Shown: positions 52,838-64,000, numbered from the stretch's first letter. The stretch is 64,000 nt of DNA from Pseudomonas yamanorum (GCF_900105735.1 NZ_LT629793.1:5952001-6016000), one strand, 5' to 3'. Notes: generated from the sequence alone by a model not told the origin. Made by a program: numbers and translations.

Positions 52838-55800
52838 CTTCGGCCTCCTTCAGGATTCGGTTGAGTTCTTCCAGGCGAAAGCTTTTCAGCAGCGCCCGGA
52901 GCTTGTTGATGAACGGTGCGGTGCCTGGGCTTTCCAGCACGATGGCGTCGAGCTTTTCATGCAAACCACGCACATAGCCAATGGCGCTCAGTTCGGCGAG
53001 CACCGCGAGTTCTTCAGCACTGGGCAGCACGCCCGGTGTGATGACCGGTGCGACGATCGGCGTCCGGCGGCGCAGCCACTGCAAATCCAGGTGCAGTTGC
53101 ACGCGCCCAAGCAATTCCGGAGTGCGCACCGGCTTGGCCAGGTAGTCGTTGCAGGCACCGGCGATGCTGCGTTCGCGGTCGTCGGTGAAGGCGTTGGCGG
53201 AGATGATGATAATCGGCGCGGCAGACAGCGCATTACGCCGGATCATCCGGCTGGTGGCCCAGCCGTCCATGGTCGGCATCGACAGGTCCATCAGGATCAG
53301 GTCCGGCGACAGCAGGGCCACCTGGCGAATCGCCTCCTGGCCGTTGCTGGCCTGGGACACCTCGAAGCCCAAGGGCGTGAGCATGCCGCTGAGCACCTTG
53401 CGATGGTCCACGTGGTCGTCCACCACCAGGATCCGCCGCCGCTCGCCGTGGTAGCCGATGATGTCGTGTTCAACATGCACCACCGCCTGCGGCACCCGGA
53501 CCTGGGACAGGAACAGCCGCACCTGGAAGCAGGTGCCCTTGTCCAGTTCGCTGACCACACGCAATTCGCCCCCCATCAGTGAGGTCAGCATGCGTGTGAT
53601 GGTCAGGCCCAGACCCACGCCCTTGTCCTGGCGCATCAGGTCGCCGCGTTCGAATGGCTGGAAAATCCGTTCGATCTGCTCCGGGTCAATGCCGATGCCG
53701 GTGTCGATGATCTCGAAGTTGGCGGTCTCGCGCATGTAGCTGACCCGCAGGCGCACCTCGCCGCTGTCGGTAAAGTTGATCGCGTTGCCCAGCAGGTTGA
53801 TCAGGATCTGCCGCACGCGTTTTTCATCGCCGCGCACTACGGCGGGAATCTTGCCCACGCAATCCAGGCGAAAGCGCAGGCCCTTGTCTTCGGCCTGGGG
53901 GGTGAACATCTGTTCCAGGTCGTGGATCAGTTCCGGGAAGGGGATTTCGGTGAGTTCCAGGCGCAGCTTGCCGGCCTCGATCTTGGCCACGTCCAGCAGG
54001 CCGTCGATCAGCGACAGCAGGTGCGAGCCGCTGCGCAGGATGGTCGCCAGGGCGTCCTGATGCTGTTCGGGCATGGCGCTGTCACGCTGCAGAATCTGGG
54101 TGAAACCGAGGATGCTGTTTAGAGGTGTGCGCAGCTCATGGGACAGCCCGGTAACGTAGCGACTCTTGGCTGCGTTCGCCGCTTCCGAGGCTTCCTTGGC
54201 TTGTTGCAGGGCCTGGTCAGTGAGGCTGTGGGCGGCGATCTCCTGCATCAGCAGCGAGGTTTGCCGGTCGGATTCTTCCTGGGCGACCCGCCGGCTTTCG
54301 CGGGTGAGTACCACCCACCAGGCGAGCACGGCGGCCAACACCGAGAGGGTCAGGAACGCCTTGAAGAACGCCTGGTACAAGGTCTGCGAGTGGGGCAAAC
54401 CCTGGGCGGCCTGCATGTAGATCAGCGCCAGCGCCCCGGCGAGCATCAGCACCAGCGCCATTAACAATCCGAGGTAGTGCGCCAGTCGGGTATGCAGGCG
54501 CGGCACCAACGTCGTCGGCAACAACCAGCGCAACACGCCTTCGAACTGGCTGGCCAGTCGCGCATGGGGTTTGCAGCGGTCGCCACAGCGTGCATCCAGT
54601 GAGCAGCAAAGCGAGCAGATCGGCGTGCTGTAGGCCGGACAGAACGCCATGTCGGCGGTTTCGAACGGGTTGCTGCACAGCCCGCAGATCACCAGCCCGG
54701 TGCCGGGTTGCGGATGAATCAACTGCGCTTCGCTGCTGCGGGCAATGTAGTAGCGGCCCTTGGTCAGCCATGCCAGCAGCGGCGCCATGACCAGTGCGGT
54801 GCCCAGCGCGACGAAGGGCGGCGCGGCCTGGGCCAGGGCGCCGAACAGGCCGAAGTGGGCGAGGATCGACAGCAGCGAGGCAATCAGCATCGAGCCGACG
54901 CCCACCGGGTTGATGTCGTAGAGGTGCGCACGCTTGAATTCGATGTGTTTGGGCGACAGGCCCAGGGGCTTGTTGATCACCAGGTCCGCTACCAGCGTGC
55001 CGATCCAGGCAATCGCGATATTCGCGTAGAGCCCCAGCACCTGCTCGATCACATCGAACACCCCCAGCTCCATCAGCATCAAGGCGATTGCCACGTTGAA
55101 CACCAGCCACACCACGCGGCCGGGGTGGCTGTGGGTCACGCGGGCGAAGAAGTTCGACCAGGCCAGGGAGCCGGCGTAGGCGTTGGTCAGGTTGATCTTC
55201 ATCTGCGAGATGAACACGAACAGCACCATCGCCCCCAGCGCCCATTCGGGAGAGGAGAACACATAGCCGAACGCGACCAGGTACATCTGGGTCGGCTCGG
55301 CGGCGCGCTCCATGGGGATTTCATGTTGCAGGGCAAGGAAGGCCAGGAACGCCCCGGCGAACATCTTCAACGCCCCCGGCACGATCCAGCCCGGGCCGGC
55401 GCACAACAGCGCGGCCCACCAGCGCTTGCGGTTGGCGCTGGTTTTTTCCGGAAGGAAGCGCAGGTAGTCCACCTGTTCGCCGATTTGCGTGACCAACGAC
55501 AGCGCCACGGTGCAGGCGGCGCAGAACGACAGCAGGTTGAAGTCACCACCGTCGCTGCTGCGGCCGACGAAGCTGGTCCAGTCGCTGAAGGCCTCGGGGT
55601 TTTTCCACAACACGAAGCCATAGGGCAGCACCAGCAGCACCAGCCACAGGGGTTGCGTCCACAGTTGCAGGCGGCTGATCAGCGTTACGCCGTAGGCCAC
55701 CAGTGGGATCACCAACACTGAACAAATGACATAGGCGATGGCCAGCGGGATATGGAAATACAACTCCAGGGCCAGGGCCATGATCGCCGCTTCCAGGGCG

Positions 55801-56198
55801 AAGAACAGGAAGGTGAAGCTGGCGTAGATCAGCGAGGTGATGGTGGAGCCGATGTAACCGAAGCCTGCGCCGCGGGTCAGCAGGTCCATGTCCACGCCGT
55901 AGCGGGCGGCGTAGTAGCTGATGGGCAGGCCGGTGAGGAAGATCACCAGGCTGATGGCAAGGATCGCCCAGAAGGTGTTGGTGAACCCGTAGCTCAAGGC
56001 CAATACGCCGCCGATGGCTTCCAGCGCCAGGAACGACACCGCGCCGAGGGCGGTGTTGGCGATGCGCAGTTCCGACCATTTGCGGAAGGACTTTGGGGTG
56101 TAGCGCAGGGCGTAGTCTTCCATGGTCTCGTCGGCGACCCAGGAGTTGTAGTCGCGGCGAATCTTGACGATGCGCTGGGTGCCGGGGAGGGGTTGCAC
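52812..56198 (-). CDS. NCS1 permease fused to a hybrid histidine kinase
   Basis: About 1128 residues from GTG 56198 (GGAG site; TTG 56237 is in frame). Residues 20-480 are a 12-helix nucleobase-cation-symport (NCS1) type permease (RRDYNSWVADETMEDYALRY, FLTGLPISYYAARYGVDMDLLTR). Residues about 505-542 carry seven cysteines (CGLC, AFCPAY, CSLCC, RCGDRC). Two further helices follow, then a kinase (phospho-His near 687 in LSHELRTPLN; GTGIG/GVGLGL ATP motifs) and a receiver (Asp in LILMDLSMPTMDG). It probably senses nitrogen compounds at the membrane and signals to the LuxR partner and urtABCDE. Confidence 0.88.
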   Translation of the reverse strand: MQPLPGTQRIVKIRRDYNSWVADETMEDYALRYTPKSFRKWSELRIANTALGAVSFLALEAIGGVLALSYGFTNTFWAILAISLVIFLTGLPISYYAARYGVDMDLLTRGAGFGYIGSTITSLIYASFTFLFFALEAAIMALALELYFHIPLAIAYVICSVLVIPLVAYGVTLISRLQLWTQPLWLVLLVLPYGFVLWKNPEAFSDWTSFVGRSSDGGDFNLLSFCAACTVALSLVTQIGEQVDYLRFLPEKTSANRKRWWAALLCAGPGWIVPGALKMFAGAFLAFLALQHEIPMERAAEPTQMYLVAFGYVFSSPEWALGAMVLFVFISQMKINLTNAYAGSLAWSNFFARVTHSHPGRVVWLVFNVAIALMLMELGVFDVIEQVLGLYANIAIAWIGTLVADLVINKPLGLSPKHIEFKRAHLYDINPVGVGSMLIASLLSILAHFGLFGALAQAAPPFVALGTALVMAPLLAWLTKGRYYIARSSEAQLIHPQPGTGLVICGLCSNPFETADMAFCPAYSTPICSLCCSLDARCGDRCKPHARLASQFEGVLRWLLPTTLVPRLHTRLAHYLGLLMALVLMLAGALALIYMQAAQGLPHSQTLYQAFFKAFLTLSVLAAVLAWWVVLTRESRRVAQEESDRQTSLLMQEIAAHSLTDQALQQAKEASEAANAAKSRYVTGLSHELRTPLNSILGFTQILQRDSAMPEQHQDALATILRSGSHLLSLIDGLLDVAKIEAGKLRLELTEIPFPELIHDLEQMFTPQAEDKGLRFRLDCVGKIPAVVRGDEKRVRQILINLLGNAINFTDSGEVRLRVSYMRETANFEIIDTGIGIDPEQIERIFQPFERGDLMRQDKGVGLGLTITRMLTSLMGGELRVVSELDKGTCFQVRLFLSQVRVPQAVVHVEHDIIGYHGERRRILVVDDHVDHRKVLSGMLTPLGFEVSQASNGQEAIRQVALLSPDLILMDLSMPTMDGWATSRMIRRNALSAAPIIIISANAFTDDRERSIAGACNDYLAKPVRTPELLGRVQLHLDLQWLRRRTPIVAPVITPGVLPSAEELAVLAELSAIGYVRGLHEKLDAIVLESPGTAPFINKLRALLKSFRLEELNRILKEAEDECLDPQR

Positions 56199-56259
56199 GG
56201 TGGGTGGCTCCGGGAAGTGGGCTAGGAGGATGAGCAAGTTCCATGCCCTGATTCAAAAT

Positions 56260-56346
56260 GTGGGAGCTGGCTTGCCTGCGATAGCGCTGGGTCAGGCACA
56301 GGGGCTTCGACTGACACACCGCTATCGCAGGCAAGCCAGCTCCCAC
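56260..56346. repeat. REP inverted pair
   Basis: GTGGGAGCTGGCTTGCCTGC and its inverted copy in the divergent kinase-urtA intergenic region, on the kinase side. Confidence 0.9.
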
Positions 56347-56396
56347 ATTGATCGGTGGTGTTTGGGCGGGCGGGATCCTGCTCGAAAATGGTGCGC

Positions 56397-56432
56397 AACG
56401 GCATACGTCAAATGACGTACGCCGTTACGTCA
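56397..56432. promoter_or_regulatory. Triple TACGTCA operator upstream of urtA
   Basis: AACGGCATACGTCA and TGACGTACGCCGTT are 13/14 complementary arms around AA (56397-56426). A third direct half-site TACGTCA ends at 56432, 22 bases after the first. A TATACC box at 56440-56445 could be the -10 of urtA, which places the operator over the -35, as for an activator of the LuxR response-regulator type. Confidence 0.7.
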
Positions 56433-56498
56433 GGCTGCGTATACCCGCCGTGGCCACCTGCCGCCATGCTGAACCCCTCATTGCAGAGGAGTCGCCCC

Positions 56499-57707
56499 AT
56501 GGAATCACGATTGATCCGCTCCAAACCGTTGTTGGCCTTATCACTGCTGGCGGCGAGTCTGTTCAGCCATGGCGTCATGGCCGACAACGAAGGCCTGGCG
56601 GTGACGCCGACGGAAGTCACCGTCGGCCAGCTGCACTCGGCCACCGGCACCATGGCGATTTCCGAAACCGGTTCGATCCAGGCCGAACGCCTGGCCATCG
56701 AGCAGATCAATGCCTCGGGCGGGATCCTCGGGCGGCAGATCAAGGTGATCCAGGAAGACGGCGCGTCCGACTGGCCGACCTTCGCCGAAAAGGCCAAGAA
56801 ACTGCTGGTGAACGACAAGGTGGCGGCGGTGTTCGGCTGCTGGACCTCGGCCTCACGCAAAGCCGTATTGCCGATCTTCGAAAAAGAAAACGGCCTGCTC
56901 TACTACCCGACCTTCTACGAAGGCCTGGAACAGTCGAAAAACGTGATCTACACCGGGCAGGAAGCGACCCAGCAAATCCTCGCCAGCCTCGACTGGATCG
57001 CCAAGACCAAGGGCGCCAAAACCTTCTACCTGGTGGGCTCGGACTACATCTGGCCGCGCACCTCGATGAAGATCGCGCGCAAGCACATTGAAAACGTCCT
57101 GCACGGCACCGTGGTCGGCGAAGACTACTACCCGCTGGGCAACACCCAGTTCGGTTCGCTGATCAACAAGGTCAAGCTGAAAAAGCCTGACGTGGTGTTC
57201 GCCGCCGTAGTGGGCGGCTCCAACGTGGCCTTCTACAAACAACTCAACGCGGCGGGCGTGAATTCATCCAAGCAAACCCTGCTGACCCTGTCGGTGACCG
57301 AAGACGAACTGCTGGGCATCGGCGGCGAAAACATGGCCGGCTTCTATGCCTCGATGAAGTACTTCCAGAGCCTCGACAACCCGAACAACAAAGCCTTCGT
57401 GGAAGCGTTCAAGGCCAAGTACGGCAAGGACGCGGTGATCGGCGACGTGACCCAGGCGGCCTACCTCGGCCCATGGTTGTGGAAAGCGGCAGTGGAGAAA
57501 GCCGGCAGTTTCGACGTGGATAAAGTCGTCGCCGCCTCCCCGGGCATCGAGCTGAAAAACGCGCCGGAAGGCTATGTGAAGATCCACGAAAACCATCACC
57601 TGTGGAGCAAGTCGCGCATCGGTGAAGTGCAGCCAAACGGGCAGTTCAAGGTGATCTATGAGTCGGATCTGATCGAGCCGAATCCGTTTCCGAAAGGCTA
57701 TCAATAA
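56499..57707 (+). CDS. urtA: Urea ABC transporter substrate-binding protein
   Basis: A 402-residue, Leu/Ile/Val-binding-type periplasmic protein with a signal peptide (ends SHGVMA). VGQLHSATGTMAISETG and DGASDWPTFAEKAKKLL, FGCWTSASRKAVLPIFE are typical of UrtA. It delivers urea to UrtBCDE. GAGGAG precedes the ATG at 56499; the longer upstream frame is not translated. Confidence 0.94.
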   Translation: MESRLIRSKPLLALSLLAASLFSHGVMADNEGLAVTPTEVTVGQLHSATGTMAISETGSIQAERLAIEQINASGGILGRQIKVIQEDGASDWPTFAEKAKKLLVNDKVAAVFGCWTSASRKAVLPIFEKENGLLYYPTFYEGLEQSKNVIYTGQEATQQILASLDWIAKTKGAKTFYLVGSDYIWPRTSMKIARKHIENVLHGTVVGEDYYPLGNTQFGSLINKVKLKKPDVVFAAVVGGSNVAFYKQLNAAGVNSSKQTLLTLSVTEDELLGIGGENMAGFYASMKYFQSLDNPNNKAFVEAFKAKYGKDAVIGDVTQAAYLGPWLWKAAVEKAGSFDVDKVVAASPGIELKNAPEGYVKIHENHHLWSKSRIGEVQPNGQFKVIYESDLIEPNPFPKGYQ

Positions 57708-57732
57708 CCTTTGCCGTGTAAACCCGGCTTCT

Positions 57733-57818
57733 GTGGGAGCCGGGCTTGCCCGCGATGCAGGCGACTCGGTCTTTCAGTGACACCGAGGTGATTCCATCGC
57801 AGGCAAGCCCGCTCCTAC
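57733..57818. repeat. REP inverted pair within the urt operon
   Basis: GTGGGAGCCGGGCTTGCCCG and an inverted, slightly altered partner (GCTCCTAC) between urtA and urtB. It may separate expression of the binding protein from that of the membrane complex. Confidence 0.85.
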
Positions 57819-57869
57819 ATAAAGCAGAAGCAGATTGCATTTCAACCTCCCGCTCAGGAGACCATCATC

Positions 57870-58787
57870 ATGGAATGGCTATCGGAATTTGGAGCCATCG
57901 CGGCGATGCAGGGGTTCAACGGCTTGTCCGTGTTCTGCGTGCTGTTGCTGATGGCATTGGGACTGGCAATCATCTTCGGCCAGATGGGCGTGATCAACAT
58001 GGCCCACGGTGAGTTCCTGACCATTGGCGCCTACACCACTTACGTCTGTTCCAGCCTCACCGCGCACTTCGCGCCGAGCTTTCAGCCGTATTACTTTTTC
58101 ATTGCCATTGCCCTGTCTTTCCTCGTCGCTGGCGCCGTCGGCTGGCTGGTGGAGTGGGCAATGATCAGCCGTTTGTACAAGCGGCCCCTGGACACCTTGC
58201 TCGCCACCTGGGGGCTGTCCCTGGTGATGCAGCAAACCTTCCGCTCGGTGTTCGGCGCCCGTGAAGTGAGTGCCGAACCGCCTGCCTGGCTGATGGGGTC
58301 GGTGAACCTCACCGACGCCATCGAAATCCCGCGCAACGGCCTGTTCATGATGGGCCTGACCCTGCTGCTGACCGGGGCGATTTTTGTCATGCTCTACCGT
58401 TCGCGTTGGGGCCTGCAGGTGCGGGCTACCGTGCAAAACCGCTTGATGAGCCGCGCCGTGGGCATCAATACACGCAAGGTCGACCGCATGACCTTCGCCC
58501 TCGGTTGCGGCGTGGCGGGCGTGGCCGGTGCGGCCTTCACCACCATCGGCTCGACCGGGCCAACCGCCGGTTCGCAGTACATCGTCGACACCTTCCTGGT
58601 CGTCGTATTCGGCGGCGCGCAAAGCCTGTTCGGCACCATTGCCTCGGCGTTCGTGATTGCCCAGACCCAATCGCTGTCGGAGTTTTTCCTCAGTGGCTCG
58701 ATGGCCAAGGTGCTGACGCTGTCGTCGGTGATCCTGATCCTGATGCTGCGCCCGCAAGGGTTGTTCTCCATCAAAGTGCGCAAGTAG
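57870..58787 (+). CDS. urtB: Urea ABC transporter permease UrtB
   Basis: A 305-residue, LivH-like permease (IIFGQMGVINMAHGEFLTIGAY). CAGGAG precedes the ATG. It forms the membrane channel with UrtC. Confidence 0.93.
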   Translation: MEWLSEFGAIAAMQGFNGLSVFCVLLLMALGLAIIFGQMGVINMAHGEFLTIGAYTTYVCSSLTAHFAPSFQPYYFFIAIALSFLVAGAVGWLVEWAMISRLYKRPLDTLLATWGLSLVMQQTFRSVFGAREVSAEPPAWLMGSVNLTDAIEIPRNGLFMMGLTLLLTGAIFVMLYRSRWGLQVRATVQNRLMSRAVGINTRKVDRMTFALGCGVAGVAGAAFTTIGSTGPTAGSQYIVDTFLVVVFGGAQSLFGTIASAFVIAQTQSLSEFFLSGSMAKVLTLSSVILILMLRPQGLFSIKVRK

Positions 58788-58797
58788 AGGCGAACCG

Positions 58798-59954
58798 ATG
58801 AAGGCTCTAGACAAACTGCTGGGCGGCCAGCAAAACCTGATCGGCATCGTGCTGCTGGCGGTGTTGATCCTCGTGGTGTTTCCGCTGACCCTGGATGCGT
58901 TTCGCCTGAACATGGTCGGCAAGTACCTGACCTACGCGTTCGTCGCCGTGGGCCTGGTGCTGTGCTGGGGTTATGGCGGGATTCTCAGCCTCGGGCAGGG
59001 GGTGTTTTTTGGCGTCGGCGGCTACTGCATGGCGATGTTCCTGAAGCTGGAAGCGTCCGATCCCGAGAGCACCAAGATCCAGTCGACGCCGGGCATTCCG
59101 GACTTCATGGACTGGAACCAGATCACCGAACTGCCGTGGCTGTGGCAGCCGTTCCACAGCTTCACCTTCACCCTGTTCGCGGTGATTGCGGTGCCGGTGT
59201 TGCTGGCGTTCATCATCGGCATGGCGCTGTTCAAGCGGCGGGTGGGCGATGTGTATTTCTCCATCGTCACCCAGGCGATTGCGCTGATCCTCACGGTGCT
59301 GATCGTCGGCCAGCAAGGCCTGACCGGTGGTGTCAATGGCATTACTGACCTCAAGACCCTGCTGGGCTGGGACCTGCGCGGTGACGGCGCGAAGATGATC
59401 CTGTATTTCATCAACGCCGGGCTGTTGTTCGGCTGCATCTTCATTGGCCGTTTCATCCTCGCCTCGAAGCTGGGCCGGCTGTTGATGGCCATGCGCGACA
59501 AGGAAGAGCGGGTACGGTTTTCCGGGTATGACGTGGCCAGCTTCAAGATTTTCGTGTTCTGCGTGGCAGCGGCGTTCTCGGCGATTGGCGGGGCGATGTT
59601 TGCCTTGCAGGTAGGCTTTATGTCGCCGTCGTTCGTGGGCATCGTGCCGTCCATCGAGATGGTGATCTTTGCCGCGGTGGGCGGGCGCATGTCGTTGCTG
59701 GGCGCGGTGTACGGCGCGTTGCTGGTGAACTACGGCAAGACCTACTTTTCCGAGTCCTTCCCCGAGCTGTGGCTGTACCTGATGGGCGGGTTGTTTATCG
59801 CCGTGGTCATGTACTTCCCCAACGGCCTGGCGGGGTTGTGGGACAGCCATGGTCGCCAGGCCCTGGCCCGACTGTTGCGGCGCAAGCCGGTGGTCAAGGC
59901 CGAGCCCGCGAAGATCAAGCCCAAGGCTGAAGCCAAGATCCTGGAGACACAGCC

Positions 59955-59958
<4 letters not shown>
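58798..59958 (+). CDS. urtC: Urea ABC transporter permease UrtC
   Basis: A 386-residue, LivM-like permease (GYGGILSLGQGVFFGVGGYCMAMFLKLE) with a lysine-rich C-terminal tail. It lies 10 bases after urtB and overlaps urtD by 4. Confidence 0.93.
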
Positions 59959-60713
<755 letters not shown>

Positions 60714-60723
60714 GGAGTCGGGC

Positions 60724-61413
60724 ATGTTCAAGATCGACAAACTGTCGTGCGGGTACGGGCAGAGCCAGATTCTTCATGACTTGGAGCTGAACGTGGCCAA
60801 GCGTGAGATCGTCGCGGTGATGGGGCGCAACGGGATGGGCAAGACCACGCTGTTCAAGAGCCTGATGGGGATTCTGCCGCAGTGGCAGGGGCAGGTGAGT
60901 GTGGATGGGCATGATGTGTCTGCGCTTGAAACCCATGAGCGGGTGGAGCGGGGGATTGCCTATGTGCCGCAGGGGCGGATGATTTTTCCCAGCATGAGTG
61001 TGTTGGAGAATATCCAGACGGGGTTGCCGGCGTCAGCTCGGGGCAAGGTGCCTGAGGATTTGTATGCGTTGTTTCCGGTGTTGTATGACATGCGTTCGCG
61101 CAAGGGTGGGAATTTGTCTGGGGGGCAGCAACAGCAGTTGGCGATTGCCCGGGCGTTGGCGACGAATCCCAAGGTGCTGTTGCTGGATGAGCCGACTGAG
61201 GGGATTCAGCCTTCGATCATCAAGGACATTGCTCGTACGCTTAAGGAGATTCGTAATTTGCGGGATTTGACGATTGTTGTTTCTGAGCAGGTGTTGTCGT
61301 TCACGCTGGAGATTGCTGATCGGTTTTTGGTGATTGAGAAGGGGAGGTTTGTGATTGAGGAGACTCGGGATCGGGTGGATGAGGCGACTATTAGTCGGTA
61401 TTTGTCGGTGTGA
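60724..61413 (+). CDS. urtE: Urea ABC transporter ATPase UrtE
   Basis: A 229-residue, LivF-like ATPase: Walker A GRNGMGKTT, signature LSGGQQQQLAIARAL, Walker B LLLDEPTEGIQPS. It lies 10 bases after urtD and is the last gene of urtABCDE; a large repeat starts 9 bases after its stop. Confidence 0.94.
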   Translation: MFKIDKLSCGYGQSQILHDLELNVAKREIVAVMGRNGMGKTTLFKSLMGILPQWQGQVSVDGHDVSALETHERVERGIAYVPQGRMIFPSMSVLENIQTGLPASARGKVPEDLYALFPVLYDMRSRKGGNLSGGQQQQLAIARALATNPKVLLLDEPTEGIQPSIIKDIARTLKEIRNLRDLTIVVSEQVLSFTLEIADRFLVIEKGRFVIEETRDRVDEATISRYLSV

Positions 61414-62148
61414 CCTGGTTGAGTACATATCCGTTATTTAGGTAACGGCCGCTTATGGTTTCGCTCTTACAGCGACTCACTTTGGAAAAGCCGGAATGCC
61501 GGCCCAGCCCAAAGTAAGCAAAGGGCTCTGCCCCGCCTGTCGGCACCTCGCCTAGGCTCGGTGTTCCCTCACTCCGGCATTGCTCCGCGGGCCGCCGCGA
61601 CGGGCCATCCATGGCCCGGCGCGGCTAAACCGGCGTCCTGCCGGTTTACCCGCTCCGCAATACCTGCGTTCGGCCTCGGGCTTATTGGGGCAGTCAGATC
61701 AAGATCAAAAGCAGATCAAGAGCACAGCGGCCTCCCGGCCGGCTTGAGTGTTAAAAGCAAAGGCAAGATCCAGAGCGAAAGCCAAATCTGAAGCTGATGC
61801 AGCTCTGCTTTTCTGTGGGAGCTGGCTTGCCTGCGATGCAGACACCTCGGTGTATCAGGCAGACCCAGTTGATGCCATCGCAGGCAAGCCAGCTCCCACA
61901 TTTTGACCGTGCCCGCTTTAGCTTTTGATTTTGCTGTTGCTTCACCACACTCAAGCCGGCCGGGAGGCCGCTGTGCTCTTGATCTGCTTTTGATCTTGAT
62001 CTTAGGCGCCCCGTTAAACCACGCTGGCCGAACGCAGGCTTTGGAGCGTGGGTAACCCGGCAGGACGCCGGGTTAGCCGTCCTGGGCCAGGGATGGCCCA
62101 TGACGGCGGCCCACGGTCCAAAGCCGGAGTGAGCAACCGTGTCGAATC

Positions 62149-63230
<1,082 letters not shown>

Positions 63231-63400
63231 AAAATAATCTTACAAGGGCACACCGAGCCTAAGCGAGGTGCCGAGTGGTGGGGCAAGAGCGTTTTGCTTA
63301 CTTTTGCGCTTTTCAAAAGTGAGCCGCTGTAAGAGCGGAACCATAAGCGGCCGTTACCTAAATAACGGATATGTACACAACCCAGCCCAGCCCAGCCCAG

Positions 63401-64000
63401 TTACAGCACCAGCCGAACCTCGGCACACAACCCACCACCATCCCGATTGCTCAAGGTCAACTCCCCACCAATCGCCACCGCCAGTTGCTGGGCAATCGCC
63501 AACCCCAGCCCTGTACCACCAGTGCCACGATTACGCGAACTCTCCACCCGATAAAACGGCTGCATCACCTGCACCAGCTCATCCGCCGCAATCCCCGGTC
63601 CCCGGTCCAGCACCTTGATCGAAAGCTCACCCGCCGACGTCGACCCCACCTCCAACTGTGCCGCCCCGGCAAATTTCAGCGCGTTATCCACCAGGTTCAC
63701 CAGCACCCGACGCAACGCATGGGGCCGTGTATCCAAAACCACCGCGCTTTTACCGGTCAAACTCACTTGCTTGTTCATGTCCTGGTAATCAAACACCAGG
63801 CTGTCGAGAAACGCATCCAGGTCGATCCGGCAACTGGCCTCGGTGGACCCATGCACACTGCGGGCATACGCCACACCCTCGCGCACCAGATGCTCCATTT
63901 CCCCCAGGTCACTCCAGAGCTTCTCCCGATCCACCGAGTCCTCCATAAACTCGGCGCGCAATTTCATGCGGGTAATCGGCGTCTGCAAGTCATGGGAAAT
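63401..64000 (-). CDS. Sensor histidine kinase, C-terminal part
   Basis: The gene enters from beyond the window edge. About 199 residues are visible: the H box ISHDLQTPITRMKLRAEF at the edge, N box LVNLVDNALKFAG, G1 DRGPGIAADE, F/G2 GTGGTGLGLAIAQQLA. This is the EnvZ/OmpR-type HATPase arrangement. The sensor domain and partner regulator lie outside, so the signal is unknown. It is convergent with urtE. Confidence 0.92.
   Translation of the reverse strand: MSHDLQTPITRMKLRAEFMEDSVDREKLWSDLGEMEHLVREGVAYARSVHGSTEASCRIDLDAFLDSLVFDYQDMNKQVSLTGKSAVVLDTRPHALRRVLVNLVDNALKFAGAAQLEVGSTSAGELSIKVLDRGPGIAADELVQVMQPFYRVESSRNRGTGGTGLGLAIAQQLAVAIGGELTLSNRDGGGLCAEVRLVL

Overview
The window is high-GC chromosome from a Pseudomonas of the P. 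fluorescens group. Evidence for this is a cyclic-lipopeptide-type NRPS end with tandem thioesterases followed by MacAB and a LuxR regulator, a methionine gamma-lyase/Lrp pair, a sphingosine-response locus, acetoin and urea-uptake operons, and the REP pairs and large intergenic palindromes typical of this group. No rRNA, tRNA or CRISPR array was seen.

Layout. 1-8.8 kb: 3' end of an NRPS gene (C-A-T-TE-TE), macA, macB and a convergent LuxR-type regulator. 9-10.8 kb: mdeA and its divergent Lrp-type regulator. 11.4-15.2 kb: DUF3087-like membrane protein, two small acidic proteins, a short conserved protein, an IS4-family insertion that split a terminator, and an arylamine N-acetyltransferase. 15.3-21.7 kb: an outer-membrane barrel, then a locus matching the P. 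aeruginosa sphingosine-response genes (cytochrome c, FAD oxidase, PLP enzyme, porin SphA, AraC regulator SphR). 21.8-26.6 kb: AhpD-like protein, AraC regulator, MFS exporter and TonB receptor. 26.7-37.3 kb: acetoin catabolism (budC-like reductase, acoR, acoABC), interrupted by a low-GC island. 37.4-42.2 kb: gamma-glutamyl-polyamine catabolism. 44.5-52 kb: a seven-gene, translationally coupled operon joining a polyamine-type ABC importer to a three-subunit HcnABC/opine-oxidase-like dehydrogenase, with a divergent IclR regulator. 52.1-61.4 kb: a LuxR response regulator, an NCS1-permease/hybrid-kinase fusion and urtABCDE. 61.4-64 kb: a large repeat interrupted by an IS110-family element, then the 3' end of a sensor kinase.

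The most unusual content is the roughly 4 kb AT-rich island at the 3' end of acoR. It carries a D-Ala-D-Ala-ligase-fold ATP-grasp enzyme, an Asp/Glu-type racemase, an EamA-like exporter and a C39-like cysteine peptidase. A second, diverged copy of the acoR 3' end lies on its far side, so the gene end seems to have been duplicated when the island arrived. I read the cassette as a candidate orphan pathway for a small peptide containing a D-amino acid.

Three regulatory circuits can be read directly. A 39-bp box is shared by the two sphingosine-locus promoters. TGAGAC-N5-GTCTCA operators lie at budC and acoA, with a -24/-12 promoter at acoA. A triple TACGTCA operator lies before urtA. Four copies of a roughly 0.6-0.8 kb, nearly palindromic repeat sit just after stop codons; two have been hit by insertion sequences. 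The IS110 copy has a 155-bp leader in which the target and donor guides of a bridge RNA can be read and match its actual insertion site and its own ends.
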